DNA of 64,000 nucleotides. It comes from Platycnemis pennipes (lineage: Eukaryota; Arthropoda; Insecta; Odonata; Platycnemididae). The notes beneath the pieces were generated by a model. The model saw nothing but the letters and a program-made list of their open reading frames with translations, was not told where the DNA came from and did no database searches. Numbering within the stretch: the stretch's first letter is position 1; every line of letters starts with the position of its first letter. This document shows, piece after piece, positions 34,534-45,080 of the stretch. The position numbers were made by a program, and so were the translations under genes. The DNA lies in contig OW121846.1 in NCBI GenBank assembly GCA_933228895.1, forward strand, positions 112,113,054 to 112,177,053, written 5' to 3'.

Positions 34534-34639
34534 TTTAAAGTCTTAAAATAGTAGAGTTTGTTCCACGTCTTAAGCTTATAGGTTAAAGTTGTGATGTAGG
34601 TACACTTCTTAAGTTCAGGAAACACATTTAATCTCACTT

Positions 34640-34740
34640 TTACATCTACATCTACTCGATATCCTGCAAGCCACCGCGAGGGTGTGTGGCAGGGGGTAAA
34701 GATCACCAAGCATGCACTATTGACATGCAAACAAGCAGGT
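34640..34740 (-). repeat. CR1/L2-like LINE, 3' end fragment
   Basis: Minus-strand 3' end: TACATCTACATCTACTCGAT, then CCTGCAAGCCACCGCGAGGG and TGTGTGGCAGGGGGTAAAGA, continuing into CACCAAGCATGCACTATTGA. This is a subfamily variant shared with 24277-24332. Confidence 0.72.
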
Positions 34741-35035
34741 ATAGTGTTTGTAGGGTTGTAACATGTTTCTTCTTGTGAAGACTTTTCAGGTACTTTGGCA
34801 ATAATTTTTCATAGGTAAAACATGACTATGCGGCTAGAGGTCTGCTGTTATTGCCGTCAATTCACATTTCTACAGAATTGTATTTACCACAAGATTACAA
34901 TACGTGGGATTTTAATAAATATATTTGTCTAAATCACTCACTTACCTTGCCTATCATTAATACATGCAAAAACTGTTAAATTCTAGACAAGAATTATCAG
35001 GTTTTCCCTCGGCTTCTCTGGTAACTGCCGGACGT

Positions 35036-35150
35036 TTAATGCCCGCGATTCTTTTAGATTCTTATGAGCCGCGAAATCTTAACACCGGCAGCGGGCATTC
35101 ATTCCCTTGAGAAGGTGGCCATCACGAGTCACGAAACGTCGGGATCAGAC
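35036..35150 (+). ncRNA. Degenerate hammerhead-like motif in a small inverted-repeat context
   Basis: At 35103-35144 the order is TCCC, TTGAGAAGG (consensus CTGATGAG), a weak stem region, CGAAAC, GTC and GGGA. TCCC and GGGA can form helix I, and GAAACGTC matches the short helix III form of Penelope-like hammerheads. AATGCCCGC near 35038 and GCGGGCATT near 35090 pair just upstream. The core is badly changed, so only descent is suggested. The next ~400 bases up to 35547 show nothing recognised. Confidence 0.3.
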
Positions 35151-35547
35151 AAGACGCGGCAAAAGCCGAAAAATCTTCAACGAAGAAATAAGAGGCATTC
35201 TTCCTCTTTATCTGTGCAATGTGATAGGTTTTGGTTTCTACAAAAGTTTGATGCACACAGCATGTGGTTAACGATCCCACTCCTCTGTGAGTAGGACCTC
35301 GATGCAACTCGGTAAAAACCGTGAATAAATGGGAGGGGGAACAATAGTTGAGGAACCGGAGAAAGAGGTTAAAATACGGTTTTTCTAAGGATGCCCTCTT
35401 CGAGAAAGATGGGTACAAGCAGCCTCAGCAGGTGAGGCATGTAAAAGAATGTAAAGAAAAATTTAAAGCGAAATGGAGGGAAAGGTTGTTATTGAGGTTG
35501 CATGGCCTGCTCCTTCGGCAATACTCGATTTCCCAATTCAACGAGTG

Positions 35548-36082
35548 AATGGGGTCGTTTACTATATTTTTTAATTGCCGAATATGATAGAGTTTGTAAA
35601 TTAAAAAGACCCTTATTTTTCCGTTTTCTGATCCGTCATTTATTTATCGAGTTATAAGCGGCGAAAAACTGATGTTTTTAACCCTTTGGGAAAAGTGGGC
35701 GCGGTGCAACCTCTGACGCATAACGACTTCGTCCAATCACAACTTAGCCCGCGAAGCTACTTTGCCTTATCGCAAAGGGGGGAACAGCTGACTCTGCCAA
35801 CAGGAGTAGTTGCGACAGCATTTGTGCGAGCACACAATCCGAGAACCCCCCTCTACTCCCATCCCTTCCACGAAAAGCAGTCAAGGACGGGAGGAAAATG
35901 ACGTCAATGTTATCACAGCAGCTTTTTCGGTGGGCGTCACCTTTTGCTTATTTTAATTTTTGATTTATGAGTGAATGGTTTTGCTTAGAAGATTAAATTT
36001 TTCACTAAAATTCTTTTTCTGTTTCCATCTAACGATTTCGTGAACAAAATTGCAATTTCGGTTCCGAGTAAACGCCCCCATT
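35548..36082 (-). mobile_element. AATGGGG-type MITE, full-length copy
   Basis: A 535-bp element with inverted ends AATGGGGTCGTTTAC and GTAAACGCCCCCATT. It is in the opposite orientation to the copies at 22178 and 54313. The interior includes TTTTTCGCCGCTTATAACTC on the minus strand, a GC-rich middle (CTTCGTCCAATCACAACT) and CGGAACCGAAATTGC. Short open frames (for example 35686-35901) are shared with the 54313 copy but look incidental. Confidence 0.82.
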
Positions 36083-36211
36083 AATAATTGTAGCAGAGTA
36101 ATTTCAGTAGCTAACAATATTTTCAGCTCCTAGTAAAAAAACTGTAGCGCGCTGCAGCTACGACTACTGAATAAATTAGCTGCTACAGTAGCGCGTTACT
36201 ACTCATCCCTG
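36083..36211 (-). repeat. Possible hAT-like element end
   Basis: Read on the minus strand from 36211 the sequence begins CAGGGATGAGTAGTAACGCG and contains several GTAGC/GCTAC words in both orientations. That is the style of hAT transposon ends. No partner end or 8-bp duplication was found, so the call is tentative. Confidence 0.3.
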
Positions 36212-36289
36212 AAAATAATCTCTTGAGGCCACGAACGGATATGATCAATTCAATAAGAAAAACCAGATTGACTGCCGTACAAAAAATGT

Positions 36290-38290
36290 GTCACCATCAT
36301 CATCAGTCAGCAATCCTGAGATAGGTTTGACGCAGCTCTCCACTCTATTATCCTATCAGCTTATCTCTTCATATTTACGCATTTCCTCTCTTTCACATCC
36401 TTCATCATTTGTTCTATAATTCTAAAACGAGGCTTTTCTCTGTCATTCTTCCCGGTGACTTGTTCCGTTCACTTGACGATTGTCTTCATCAGGCCATCAT
36501 GTCTCATGATGCGGCCAATATATTTGTCCCATCTTCTTCTTAGGGTTTTCAGTAGACTCTTCCTTTCTCCCACTCTTTTCTAGAATTCTCGTTACTTAAT
36601 CTTTCGATCCATTAAATATTCATTATTCTTCTGTAGCACCACATTTCGAATGCATCCACCCTACACTTCTCTACTGCTGTCATCGTCCATGCCTCACCGC
36701 CATGATAAACATGCTCCAGATGTAAGTTCTGATGAATTGTTTCCTTACCTCTACGCTGGTATTCCCAGCTGTAAATAGATTCTACTTTCGACAGAATGCC
36801 CTCATCGTCTGGGCTATTCTACTGAGTATTTCTTTCTAGCTTCGTCCATCACTCGACTAGAGTCGGCTCCCAGGTAGCAATACTTTTTGCTTCAAGTTTT
36901 TTTCCTAGGGTATTGACATGGGTATTGACCACTTCTCTCCTGCTGTATTCCAATATCTTAAGTTTTTTTATTGATTTTCAGCTGTTATATGTCCTTTTCA
37001 TGGTTACTAGAATATTCTATAAATCTCTCTCTGCCTCTGCTATAACTGATATGTCATCAGTGAATCGCAGCTTGCTAAGATTTTCCCTGTGGATATTCAC
37101 TTCTGAAGCATTCTCTTTTATGGCTTTCTATATGTAAACATGAAAAATTACGGAAGACATACTTAATTTAAAATAAGGGAGACCTTGTCTAACTCCTTTT
37201 CTAATTCTTGCTTCATCACAGCTGGGTCTAGATTTAATCACAGCTACTTGGTTTTTACGTAAACTGTGAATATCTCCGATTTCTTTCAAGATTCTAAGCA
37301 TTGAATTCTAATCCAACATTGTCAAAAGCCTTCTCTAAAGGGATCATTTTCATTTTATTCTCCTGTAGATGATTCTTCTCAATAACTTAGAAGCCTGTGT
37401 CGTAAGGCTTGTAATCCTAAAATTTTCACATTTCTGCGCTCTCTTCTTTTTGGCAATAGGATTGATGATGATCTTCTTCTCTAAGTCCCAGGGTACCTCT
37501 CCTTTTGAGTAAGTTACTCAAATGGTTTCATAAAGATGGGCGAATGTCTTCTCTCCCGCATTATTAATAAGCCCTACATAAATATCGTTAATTCCAGAGT
37601 CCTTATTCATTCAGATTTTTTATTGCTGCATCAAATTCCGATCAAAAAATTGATGGTCCCATATCATCCTTTTCGACTTCACTTTCCTCTTCGATCACTT
37701 TCGTGCTGAGATTGCTTCCGTTGTATAACTCTTCTAGATATTATTTCCATCTCTTCACTTTGTATTTCTTTTCAATAAGAATCTCTCCATTTTTATTCCT
37801 TATGGCATTGTATCTTGCGTTCCGTTCCTTGAAGTGTTTCCTCAATATCCTATTGGCAGCTTCCACCTTTCCAAGTGAAGTTTTGGGCAATTTTGCATGA
37901 CTCCTTCATCCACATTTCTCTAGCTTTCCTCGCTTTGCGAATTATTTGTTTCCTTATTCTTTTGTAGCAAATTTGCCGTTTTTCAGTTTTCGCATTATTG
38001 TGATTACTTTTTTCATCAGCCAGGTCTAAGACTTCTTCCGTGTTCCATGACTTATTCTTGACAACTTTTCTTCTTTTTAGAACTTCCTTTGCGGCTAGTG
38101 TAGTCCAATTTTAATGTTCATCTAAATCTCTTCCACTGGTTTCTCAGTCAGATCCTCTCCAACGTTGTTTCCCACTGCTTTTTGAAATCTCTACTGATGA
38201 TGAGCCTCCTTCAATTTTTTTTACTTGCCATATATTCTTCACTGTGTTTTCATTTTCTTGCATTATAGATCTCACTTCATCATAACTTTA
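36290..38290 (-). pseudogene. RTE/BovB-like LINE copy, linker through C-terminus
   Basis: The longest copy of this family here. On the minus strand, in shifting frames: the linker (SRISHGTRKS, IIRKARKAREMWMKESCKI near 37900), KDSGINDIYVGLINNAGEKT (about 37570), ENFRITSLTTQASKLLRRII (about 37400), the LRFTDDISVIAEA catalytic box near 37050 and the C-terminal GSEAWTM/WCYRRMM region near 36650. It ends with CAATCCTGAG and a GATGAT-type tail near 36297. Many stops and indels are present. No endonuclease domain is visible beyond 38290. Confidence 0.8.
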
Positions 38291-39500
38291 CTGCGATCAC
38301 TGTAGAAACCTGCCCTAGTGTGTGCAATGTGTTTTTTTCCCGCGAAAAAGAAAAGATTATAATAGGTAACATATTAAAGTAATATTTATGCTACATAGGA
38401 AACGTCTGCTTCGCCTAAATTACGTCCTGAACTCTGCTAAGATGCTAGCTGTATCCTAATACGGCTAATTGTAAGAGGTATTATTCATGGTATCGCAACG
38501 TGTGCTCAACCCTTTTAAAAACAGTTTATTCTTTTGTTGAGAATAACCTTTAGTTAACACGTGCATGTGGCATTAGTGGTTAACAGAGACACTATTTATG
38601 AAATATGCATCAATAACGGCATGCATGTAATGCGTGTTTGGGTGTTATTAAATTGCAAGCGGAGGAAAAGAATGAAGGCGGTGGGATAAAAGGTTAAACG
38701 GAATCACCATTTATTTAACATGAAGCCGGGTGAGCATTTTCAATGCTTGAGATGCATATGTGCTAGCTCAAGAATTCTGCGCTTAATATCAGGTAAGGAA
38801 AGTGCAATGGACGAAAATTACATAATATCGAAAACATATGTCAAACTTATACAGTAAATTCGTGGCCTGGCAAAGGGATATTACGATTAATGGTGGGACA
38901 GTGGTGATTGTCCTGTAGATGCAGATGCTGTCCTGGGGACTGAGGTTTTTATGTGAACCCGATGTTTTAAAGAAGGTTCAGATTTTATTTTGAAAGAATG
39001 TGTTGAGATCAGAATTAAGTCCGTCGGAAGATAAGGTATCACGTAATCCATGAGGGCCCCACTGACGTGATCGAATTTGTTAACAAGAACTTCAGTGAAA
39101 ACTTACTTAGCCTTTGTAACTTTTATTTTAGGCTTCGGGTGGATGGTATGGCCATGATGTCGTTAGAATTCTTCCTGAAGTAATACATTTTTGGAGGAGG
39201 TTGCGATAGGTTTCAGGGAACATTTTTAGAAGATTTATAGGTTTAATATTAGAGGGAGGTGGAAATTGCTATTTGGCTGGGTGAAGAATTATAGTCGAAG
39301 GACTGCGCGAATCCCAAAACGCTTTTCCCTTCACCATCCGCTTTAACCCCAATGACTTTAATCCGCTTTAACCCGCGTGACACCATCGCGTTTTTAAATA
39401 AGTGCGTTGAGGTTGTCCTTTATTTCGGCTTTTTCTAAGTTTTCCGTTGGCAATTTAGGATCATACCCATTAGATTTCTGGGGCATCTAATAGAAGTTCA
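38291..39500. other. Stretch with no recognised feature
   Basis: AT-rich DNA. A small direct repeat of ATCCGCTTTAACCC occurs at about 39336-39376. Nothing else is recognised. Confidence 0.4.
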
Positions 39501-39519
39501 TCAATCTTGAGTAAAACCA

Positions 39520-40080
39520 CATTTCTCTCCCCTCAAGTCTCCCTCCTCGCCGAAGCAGCTGAAATCGAAGCCCACAGCTACTTGCCAGGCGGAGTTCGTG
39601 TCAAAAGAGGGGGCGGCCCCCCTCATCGGGGCACAAAGAGCCCCAGCCGTGAAAACGGCCCTCGTTTGCTCAGGCGATTACGGGGGCGAGCCCCGAGGGC
39701 GTCATCCCCACACACTCGCATCCGCCTTCCCCGCCCGCGGAAATGGAAGGAAAAAATCTATTAGGGCTCGGATTGTAACCGCAGACGGCCGTGTCACGTG
39801 GGCCACGCACCAAGCAGCCACCCGCCACCGGCCCGCTCAGTTCCGCTCAATTAAGCCGCACCCGCCGACGCGTGCCAAGGGCAACGAAGAACACCTCCCT
39901 CCCCCCCCCCCCCCCCCCCCCCCCCCCACACCCGCCTGCCTCGCGCACCACGATGCGCTCTCCGGTTGCAGGCTCTTCAACCGGAAGTTGAAGAGCCTGC
40001 AACCGGAAGTTGCCTTCTACAGGCAACTTCAGACGGAATGGTCGACTGACACATCGATGTCACGCGCGAATCGGTTGAGG
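39520..40080 (+). repeat. GC-rich island with a 27-C run and tandem hairpins
   Basis: A sharp GC-rich patch in AT-rich DNA. It contains 27 consecutive C (39901-39927) and then a perfect 21-bp hairpin: TCCGGTTGCAGGCTCTTCAA(C) at 39961-39981 pairs with 39987-40007 around a 5-base loop. A 9-bp hairpin (GAAGTTGCC with GGCAACTTC, 40006-40030) follows at once. The long open frame through here (39598-40227) is rich in P, R and A and uses the C run, so I regard it as non-coding. Confidence 0.6.
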
Positions 40081-40189
40081 GGGCCAAAAATATGGTTGAA
40101 ATTCGTAAGGAAATGTATGTATGCACTCCTAAGCCTCTGCTTCAATTGCAATGATGCTCGTTCATACTGTCGGGACGTGGCCTTTCGTT

Positions 40190-40526
40190 GGTTAGTTGGT
40201 TATTTAGGGGAGGCGACCGACAGCTGAGGTCATTTGCGCCATTTAGGATAGGTGGAAAAGTGGGTAATGGTTGGAGTTTTCAGGGAACGGAGGAAGGGTG
40301 GAGAGAAACCCGGTGCGTAGGCATTAGGCTACTCTTAACGAAAGGCGCCAAGGGGACCACGGCTTAACGTCCCATCCGACGGACGGTGTACTGAACTTGA
40401 AATGCTCTCCACTATGCACTCAAGTGGAGACCGGTTTTCCACTGAAAAATCTGCCACTGCCGAGAATCGAACCCGGGCCCTCGGGATGGGAGGCCAGTAC
40501 TCAAGCCACCATACCAACCCGATCCC
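40190..40526 (-). mobile_element. tRNA-Gly-like SINE, complete copy with 14-bp target duplications
   Basis: A 337-bp element flanked by CGTGGCCTTTCGTT at 40176-40189 and 40527-40540. On the minus strand the head begins GGGGATCGGGTTGGTATGGT. It has an A box TGGTATGGTGGC (40505-40516) and a B box GGGTTCGATTCTC (40462-40474). The GGCCTCCCATCCC segment between them resembles the anticodon arm of tRNA-Gly(CCC). The body holds GTGGTCCCCTTGGCGCC, and the tail is a short TAACCAAC repeat. Pol III transcription from the internal boxes is expected for this class. Confidence 0.88.
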
Positions 40527-40619
40527 CGTGGCCTTTCGTTCCCTTTCGTTCCACGGCACCCCGCATACTCCGCGGCTAGCCACCTCCCAGGCGTTCGAAG
40601 CTGGGACTTCAAACTTGTA

Positions 40620-41490
40620 AAAAGGGGAGGAGTGACAAGAAGGGAATGTGAAATGCGCTTGCTATGGGGATCGGCGATGAAGTCAAGGAGAAGTGTCCTG
40701 GTGTGAACATCCATGGAGAAACAATCAGCATGCTAAGATTCGCTGAGGACATAGCTCTCATAGCAGAGAAAGAGAAGGAGCTGAATAAGATGCTAAAAAC
40801 CATGGAAAGGACAATGGCCAGACATCAGCTGAAGATTCATAAGAAGAAAACTAAGATATTGGTGTGCAGCAAGAGAGAGGATGCCAAAACCAACGTTATA
40901 CTAGGAAAACAGAAACTGGAGGTGGTGAAAGAGTTCTGTTACCTGGGAAGTCGAGTAACCAACGATGGACAAAGCAAGAAAGAAATAGTTAGTAGAATAG
41001 TTCATGCAAAGAGGGAATTCTATCAAAAGAAGAACCTACTTACAGCTGGAAATACATGCTTGGAATTAAGGAAGCAATTCATCAAAACGTATATCTGGAG
41101 CATGTTTCTTTACGGCAGTGAGGCATGGACGATGACCGCAGCGGAGAAGAAAAGGGTGGAAGCATTCGAAATATGGTGCTATCGAAGAATGATGAAGATA
41201 AAATGGATCGACCGAGTGACAAATGAAGAAGTCCTTAGAAGAGTGGGAGAGAAGAGAAGTCTGCTGAAAACTATAAAAAGAAGACGGGACAACTTAATCG
41301 GCCATATCTTAAGACACGATGGCCTGATGAATGGAAAAGGCAGGCCTCGTATGTGTTACATAGAACAGGTCATAAAGGACGTGAGAGAGAGGAACTACGT
41401 TAATATGAAGAGGTTGGCCGACAGAAGAATCGAGTGGAGGGCTGCGTCAAACCAATCCTAGGATTGTTGACTCTTGATGATGATGGGGAT
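40620..41490 (+). mobile_element. RTE/BovB-like LINE copy, 5'-truncated
   Basis: The best preserved RTE-like fragment, from just before the catalytic box to the 3' end, with CCTAGGATTGTTGACTC and a short GATGATGATGG tail at 41457-41487. It starts about 80 bases after the downstream repeat of the SINE at 40190. No clear target duplication was found. Confidence 0.82.
40664..41461 (+). CDS. Open C-terminal half of RTE-like LINE reverse transcriptase
   Basis: A 265-codon frame without stops, beginning inside the reverse transcriptase. The ATG is simply the first in the fragment. It starts at the segment before the active site (EVKEKCPGVNIHGETISMLR). The catalytic box reads FAED where sister copies read FADD, so one catalytic aspartate is replaced by glutamate. 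It continues through KTKILVCSKRE, LGSRVTNDGQSKKEI, MFLYGSEAWTMTAAEKKR and WCYRRMMKIKWIDRVTNEEV to RRIEWRAASNQS. Against the copy at 143-1395 about 10 residues are missing after RHDGLM. Without the rest of the polymerase it cannot work alone. Confidence 0.75.
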   Translation: MGIGDEVKEKCPGVNIHGETISMLRFAEDIALIAEKEKELNKMLKTMERTMARHQLKIHKKKTKILVCSKREDAKTNVILGKQKLEVVKEFCYLGSRVTNDGQSKKEIVSRIVHAKREFYQKKNLLTAGNTCLELRKQFIKTYIWSMFLYGSEAWTMTAAEKKRVEAFEIWCYRRMMKIKWIDRVTNEEVLRRVGEKRSLLKTIKRRRDNLIGHILRHDGLMNGKGRPRMCYIEQVIKDVRERNYVNMKRLADRRIEWRAASNQS

Positions 41491-41660
41491 CGGTTCGGTG
41501 GAGGGAGTCCTTTCCCGGGTTCGAATCCCGCCAGATGCAGATCCTTGGTTGGCATGCACGTCCCTACTTTCGAGAGCCATGTGGGGTGCCCTTCAAATGC
41601 AACAGCTTGACAGAAGGGACGTCAAATCATGTGCCCCACTCTGTTAATAGGGTAACGACC
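41488..41660 (+). repeat. Possible tRNA-like SINE remnant
   Basis: Directly after the LINE tail comes GGGGATCGGTTCGGTGGAGG, then a good B box (GGGTTCGAATCCC at about 41516-41528). The usual anticodon region is missing. The head resembles that of the SINE at 40190, but the body (TTGGCATGCACGTCCCTACT) differs. Confidence 0.35.
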
Positions 41661-41739
41661 GGTTTATCAATTAGCTCAAATCCACGAAACATCTCACCAG
41701 CTATGTGGAAGGAGTGTCACACGAGTGAAATACCCTCAA

Positions 41740-42100
41740 AAATAGCGAATTAAGTACCGAGGGATTGCATTCCAGGTTTTTGTAGCAATTCAGGATCTTT
41801 GCAATGGAGGCCAATCTCTCGTTACTCTCATGCATCCAGCTTTCGGCCTTTGGAGGCCAAATGGAGGATTTGGGGTTCAAAGGAGCTGTGGTGACACAAT
41901 TCGATTAGGTGCTGTACGAAGCTGGAGGTCAGGTCACCGTGTCGGAAGCAGCTCCTATGTTCGTTCATCCTTTTGGAGAAGCTCCTTCCCTTCTGTCGAA
42001 TGTATAGCTGGAGCAGTCGTTGCATTCCATTTTACCTCGATCTTCCGATTGGGATTGGCCTGGGAGAAAACGAGAGATTGCCCTCCATTGCAAAGACCCT
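41740..42100 (-). pseudogene. Penelope-like element, GIY-YIG endonuclease fragment
   Basis: The minus strand gives GKMECNDCSS in one frame, then LYIRQKGRSFSKRMNEHRSC and HLIELCHHSSFEPQILHLAS with GRKLDA in another. This is the GIY-YIG pattern of Penelope-like nucleases, with YIRQKGR for the usual YIGQTGR. One frameshift separates the two parts. It is a second, different Penelope lineage from the fragment at 31397. Confidence 0.68.
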
Positions 42101-42281
42101 GAACTGCTGAATGAAATTACCTTTTTTAACCTCCCACCCCTACTTTCAGTTGTTTTATCCACGGAAAACCGACAACCTATTCAACCTGCACCTAATTCAA
42201 CCCACCCCCACATTCCTTCCCCCTCCCTCCGCCGCCTGTTCCCTAACAATATATGAAGACACTTGACGAACAAAATGTCTT

Positions 42282-42365
42282 TTATGTACCTGATGATGAC
42301 CCAACGTATGAAACCGGTAGTACCGACATTAAGTCAGTGGAAATTACTGGTTTATATCTCTTTAT
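42282..42365 (+). ncRNA. Hammerhead-like motif with intact CTGATGA core
   Basis: From 42286: GTAC, CTGATGA, thirteen bases, GAAAC, CG, the triplet GTA and GTAC. The two GTAC words can pair as helix I, the core heptamer is perfect, and GAAACCGGTA gives the very short helix III known from Penelope-like hammerheads. The bases for helix II (TGACCCAACGTAT) do not pair, as if part was lost, so it is probably inactive. It is followed by GGTTTATATCTCTTTATTAT, and lies about 190 bases from a Penelope-like nuclease fragment on the opposite strand. Confidence 0.4.
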
Positions 42366-42679
42366 TATTTTAAAACCATGTCTGTAAACAATATTTTCGT
42401 CTTACACTAGTCTCATTTCGCCGGACTAATATTCTCTTATACCTAACGACTTGGTTTACATCAAGAGAGTAAAGAGGAGAGATTTATTCATAATACTATA
42501 ATATTAAAAAATTCCATGCTGTTGTAATATTTTTATGACTCTAGTCCTTGTGGAAGCAGAAATATACATTTTCCACACGAAAGGTACATACTAATCTGTA
42601 AATGATATGTGATTTCTTAATAAGTATAATAGTATTTATAGTGAACGCAACCATCTACGACATGTATTCAACATGAGAA

Positions 42680-44012
42680 ATACCCAGGGACTTGGGGGAG
42701 AGCATCATAATTCCTTTCCCAAAAAGAAAAGAGTGGAGAAATGTGAAAATTTCAGTCCTATAAGCTTGACGACACGAGTATCGAAGATATTAACAAGGAT
42801 CATCTACGGATGAATAACACGAAAAGCCGATGAGTTCCTGGAAGAAGATCAATTCGGATTCAGGAAACGCAAGGGTACAAGAGGAGCAATATTGGCCCTT
42901 AGGCTGCTCATAGATAGGAGAATGGAGAAGAACAAACCCACGTTCATTGCATTAGTGGATTTAGAGAAGGCTTTTGATAACGTGGATTGGACTTCAGTGC
43001 TTGGAATTTTGAAAGGAATTGGAGTGTCCTAGAATGTCCAAGTAATTATCCACAGTTTGTATAAAAAGCAAGTAGCTGTGATAAGACCTGGACCCATCTG
43101 TGAAGAAGCAAGAATAAGGAAAGGAGTGAGACAAGGCTGTGCGATTTCTCCTTTTATTTTTTATGTTTGAATCGAAATATTCATCAGTGAAATCAAACAG
43201 AAGTCTTCTGGAGTGAATATCCCGGGGAAAAATCAACATGCTGCGATTCGCTGATGACGTAGCACTCATAGAAGAGACAGAGAGGGATCTGAATAAGATT
43301 CTAATAATCGCAATGTACAGTTACCAGCTGAAGTTCAATAAGAAGAATACTACGATATTGGTGTGCAGCAAGAGAGAAGAAGCCAAAACCAACGTTAAAG
43401 TAGGAAAACAAAAACTGGAAAAGGTGAAAGAGTTCTGTTGCCTGAGAAGCCAAGTAAACTACGATGGACGAAGCAAGAAAGAAATAGTTAGTAGAGTACT
43501 TCAGGCAAAGAGGGCATTCCATCAAAATAAGAAACTACTCACAGCTGAAAATGCAACGTAGAGGTAAGGAAACAATTCATCTGCACCTACATCATCAGTC
43601 TGTTTCTTTACGGCAGTGAGGCATGGACTATGCCAGCAGAGATAAAAAAAAAGGGTGGAAGCATTCGAAATGTGGTGTTACCGACGAATGATGTAGCTAT
43701 GATTGATTGACCGAATGACAAACGAAGAAGTCCTAAGAAGAGTGGGAGAAAATGTGTCTTGTGAAAACTTAAAAAGAAAGTGGGACAACTTAATCGGCAA
43801 TGTCTTAAGACACGATGGCCTGATGAAGACAATCGTCGAGGTTTAAGTGAACGGGAAGAACGGTAAAGGAGGGCCTCGTATGATGTATGGAACACGTCGT
43901 GAAGGATGTGAGAGAGAGGAATTTCGTTAATATGAAGAGGTTGGTCGATAGAAGAATCTAGTGGAGGGCTGCGTCAAACCAATCCTGGAATTGTTGACCG
44001 ATGACGAAGATG
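42680..44012 (+). pseudogene. RTE/BovB-like LINE copy, reverse transcriptase to 3' end
   Basis: The plus strand reads KRVEKCENFSPISLTTRVSK (about 42735), DEFLEEDQFGFRKRKGTRGA, FIALVDLEKAFDNVDW (about 42950), EARIRKGVRQGCAISP, then MLRFADDVALIEETERDLNK at 43238 with an intact FADD box, down to the decayed C-terminus (MKRLVDRRI) and GATGACGAAGATGATG tail near 44010. Several stops, for example in GIGVS*NVQVI and FYV*IEIF, show it is dead. The stretch 42366-42680 before it shows nothing recognised. Confidence 0.82.
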
Positions 44013-45023
44013 ATGAGTGAACGACATGATATATTTGATGCGTAGCAACTTATTCTCAAATGGAGGTGCGGCAGTAAAACGCGTTTTGAAAAAATAACGG
44101 GGTATTGCATTAAGTTTCAAGGCATATTTCAGAATCGAAAAATTCAGAGAGTTCAAAAGTTCACATTTTGCCTCCTGTTTCACTCCAATGGCATCTACGA
44201 GGCCACCTCATCTAACCCGGTCACCCCTGCCAACGCCTTGAACTCAAAATGAGTCCACCCCCACAAAACTTAATGAAAAAGTAGGAAAAATCATGATACA
44301 GAAATATTTTCAGCGTCAAAACTTTGGGAAAAACATTTGGGAAACACAAGGAAGTTAGCTGTTAGAAATAGAAGAAAAATCATAGAAAAAATATATTTAA
44401 CAGCTTCTTTTACATAATATCAATGAATAAATTGGTAATAATTTTTCAAAATATTTTTCGAAAATAGCCGGTGCTGTAAAATCAAATTGATATAAGCTGT
44501 GTTTAGAGAAAAATACCAATTATCAATAATACAATGTTTTCATACCTTTATCCACATCCAAGATCACAAGCAAATTATTTGATGCTCTAAAAGATAGAAC
44601 TTCATCATAAACTCAGAAGTGTATGAAATAAGTCTTCAGAAAATCAGTTATATCAGATAATTTAAAAATTCCCACTATCACTCCGTTTTACAAGGGAGGA
44701 TCGAGATGTAGTTCGTTGTTTAGAATGATAGATCAGAGCCTATTCTGAAGGCTATTGAGAAAGTAATAGCAAGGTATATAGCAGTTATTGTTATGCACAT
44801 TTTAACATACAATCATAATGTATAACTATAGAAACACGATTTCCGGAGAACTAATGATTCGAAGGAACTATCAGAATGTATACAATAACTAGACAAACGA
44901 AGAAATGTTCTGATGAAGGTTAATGGAGGTGGTCTCCCGCTGCCTTCGTCATTAGTTTTCTTTTTTTAACTTGGAACTGCACTTGATTATCCACTATAGG
45001 CGCTGTCACATAATGAACAAATT
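44013..45023. other. Stretch with no recognised feature
   Basis: AT-rich DNA with no coding or repeat signal that I can support. Confidence 0.4.
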
Positions 45024-45080
45024 ATTCCTTACCCACTCATTTAAAAAGGCAAAATGGGCCTCAGCTGTCGGTCGCCTATT
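45024..45080 (+). repeat. SINE tail fragment (family of 40190)
   Basis: CCTTACCCACTCATTT...GGGCCTCAGCTGTCGGTCGCC is the reverse complement of the SINE 3' part at about 40208-40265. Only the tail end is left. Confidence 0.55.

Noticed and set aside
39598..40227. 209-codon open frame in the GC-rich island
   Set aside because: It reads through a 27-C run and a perfect hairpin, is very rich in P, R and A, and has no motif. High GC alone removes stop codons.
41516..41545. Perfect-looking tRNA T-arm (GGGTTCGAATCCC)
   Set aside because: No acceptor stem, D arm or anticodon arm of proper length surrounds it. It was kept only as a possible SINE remnant.
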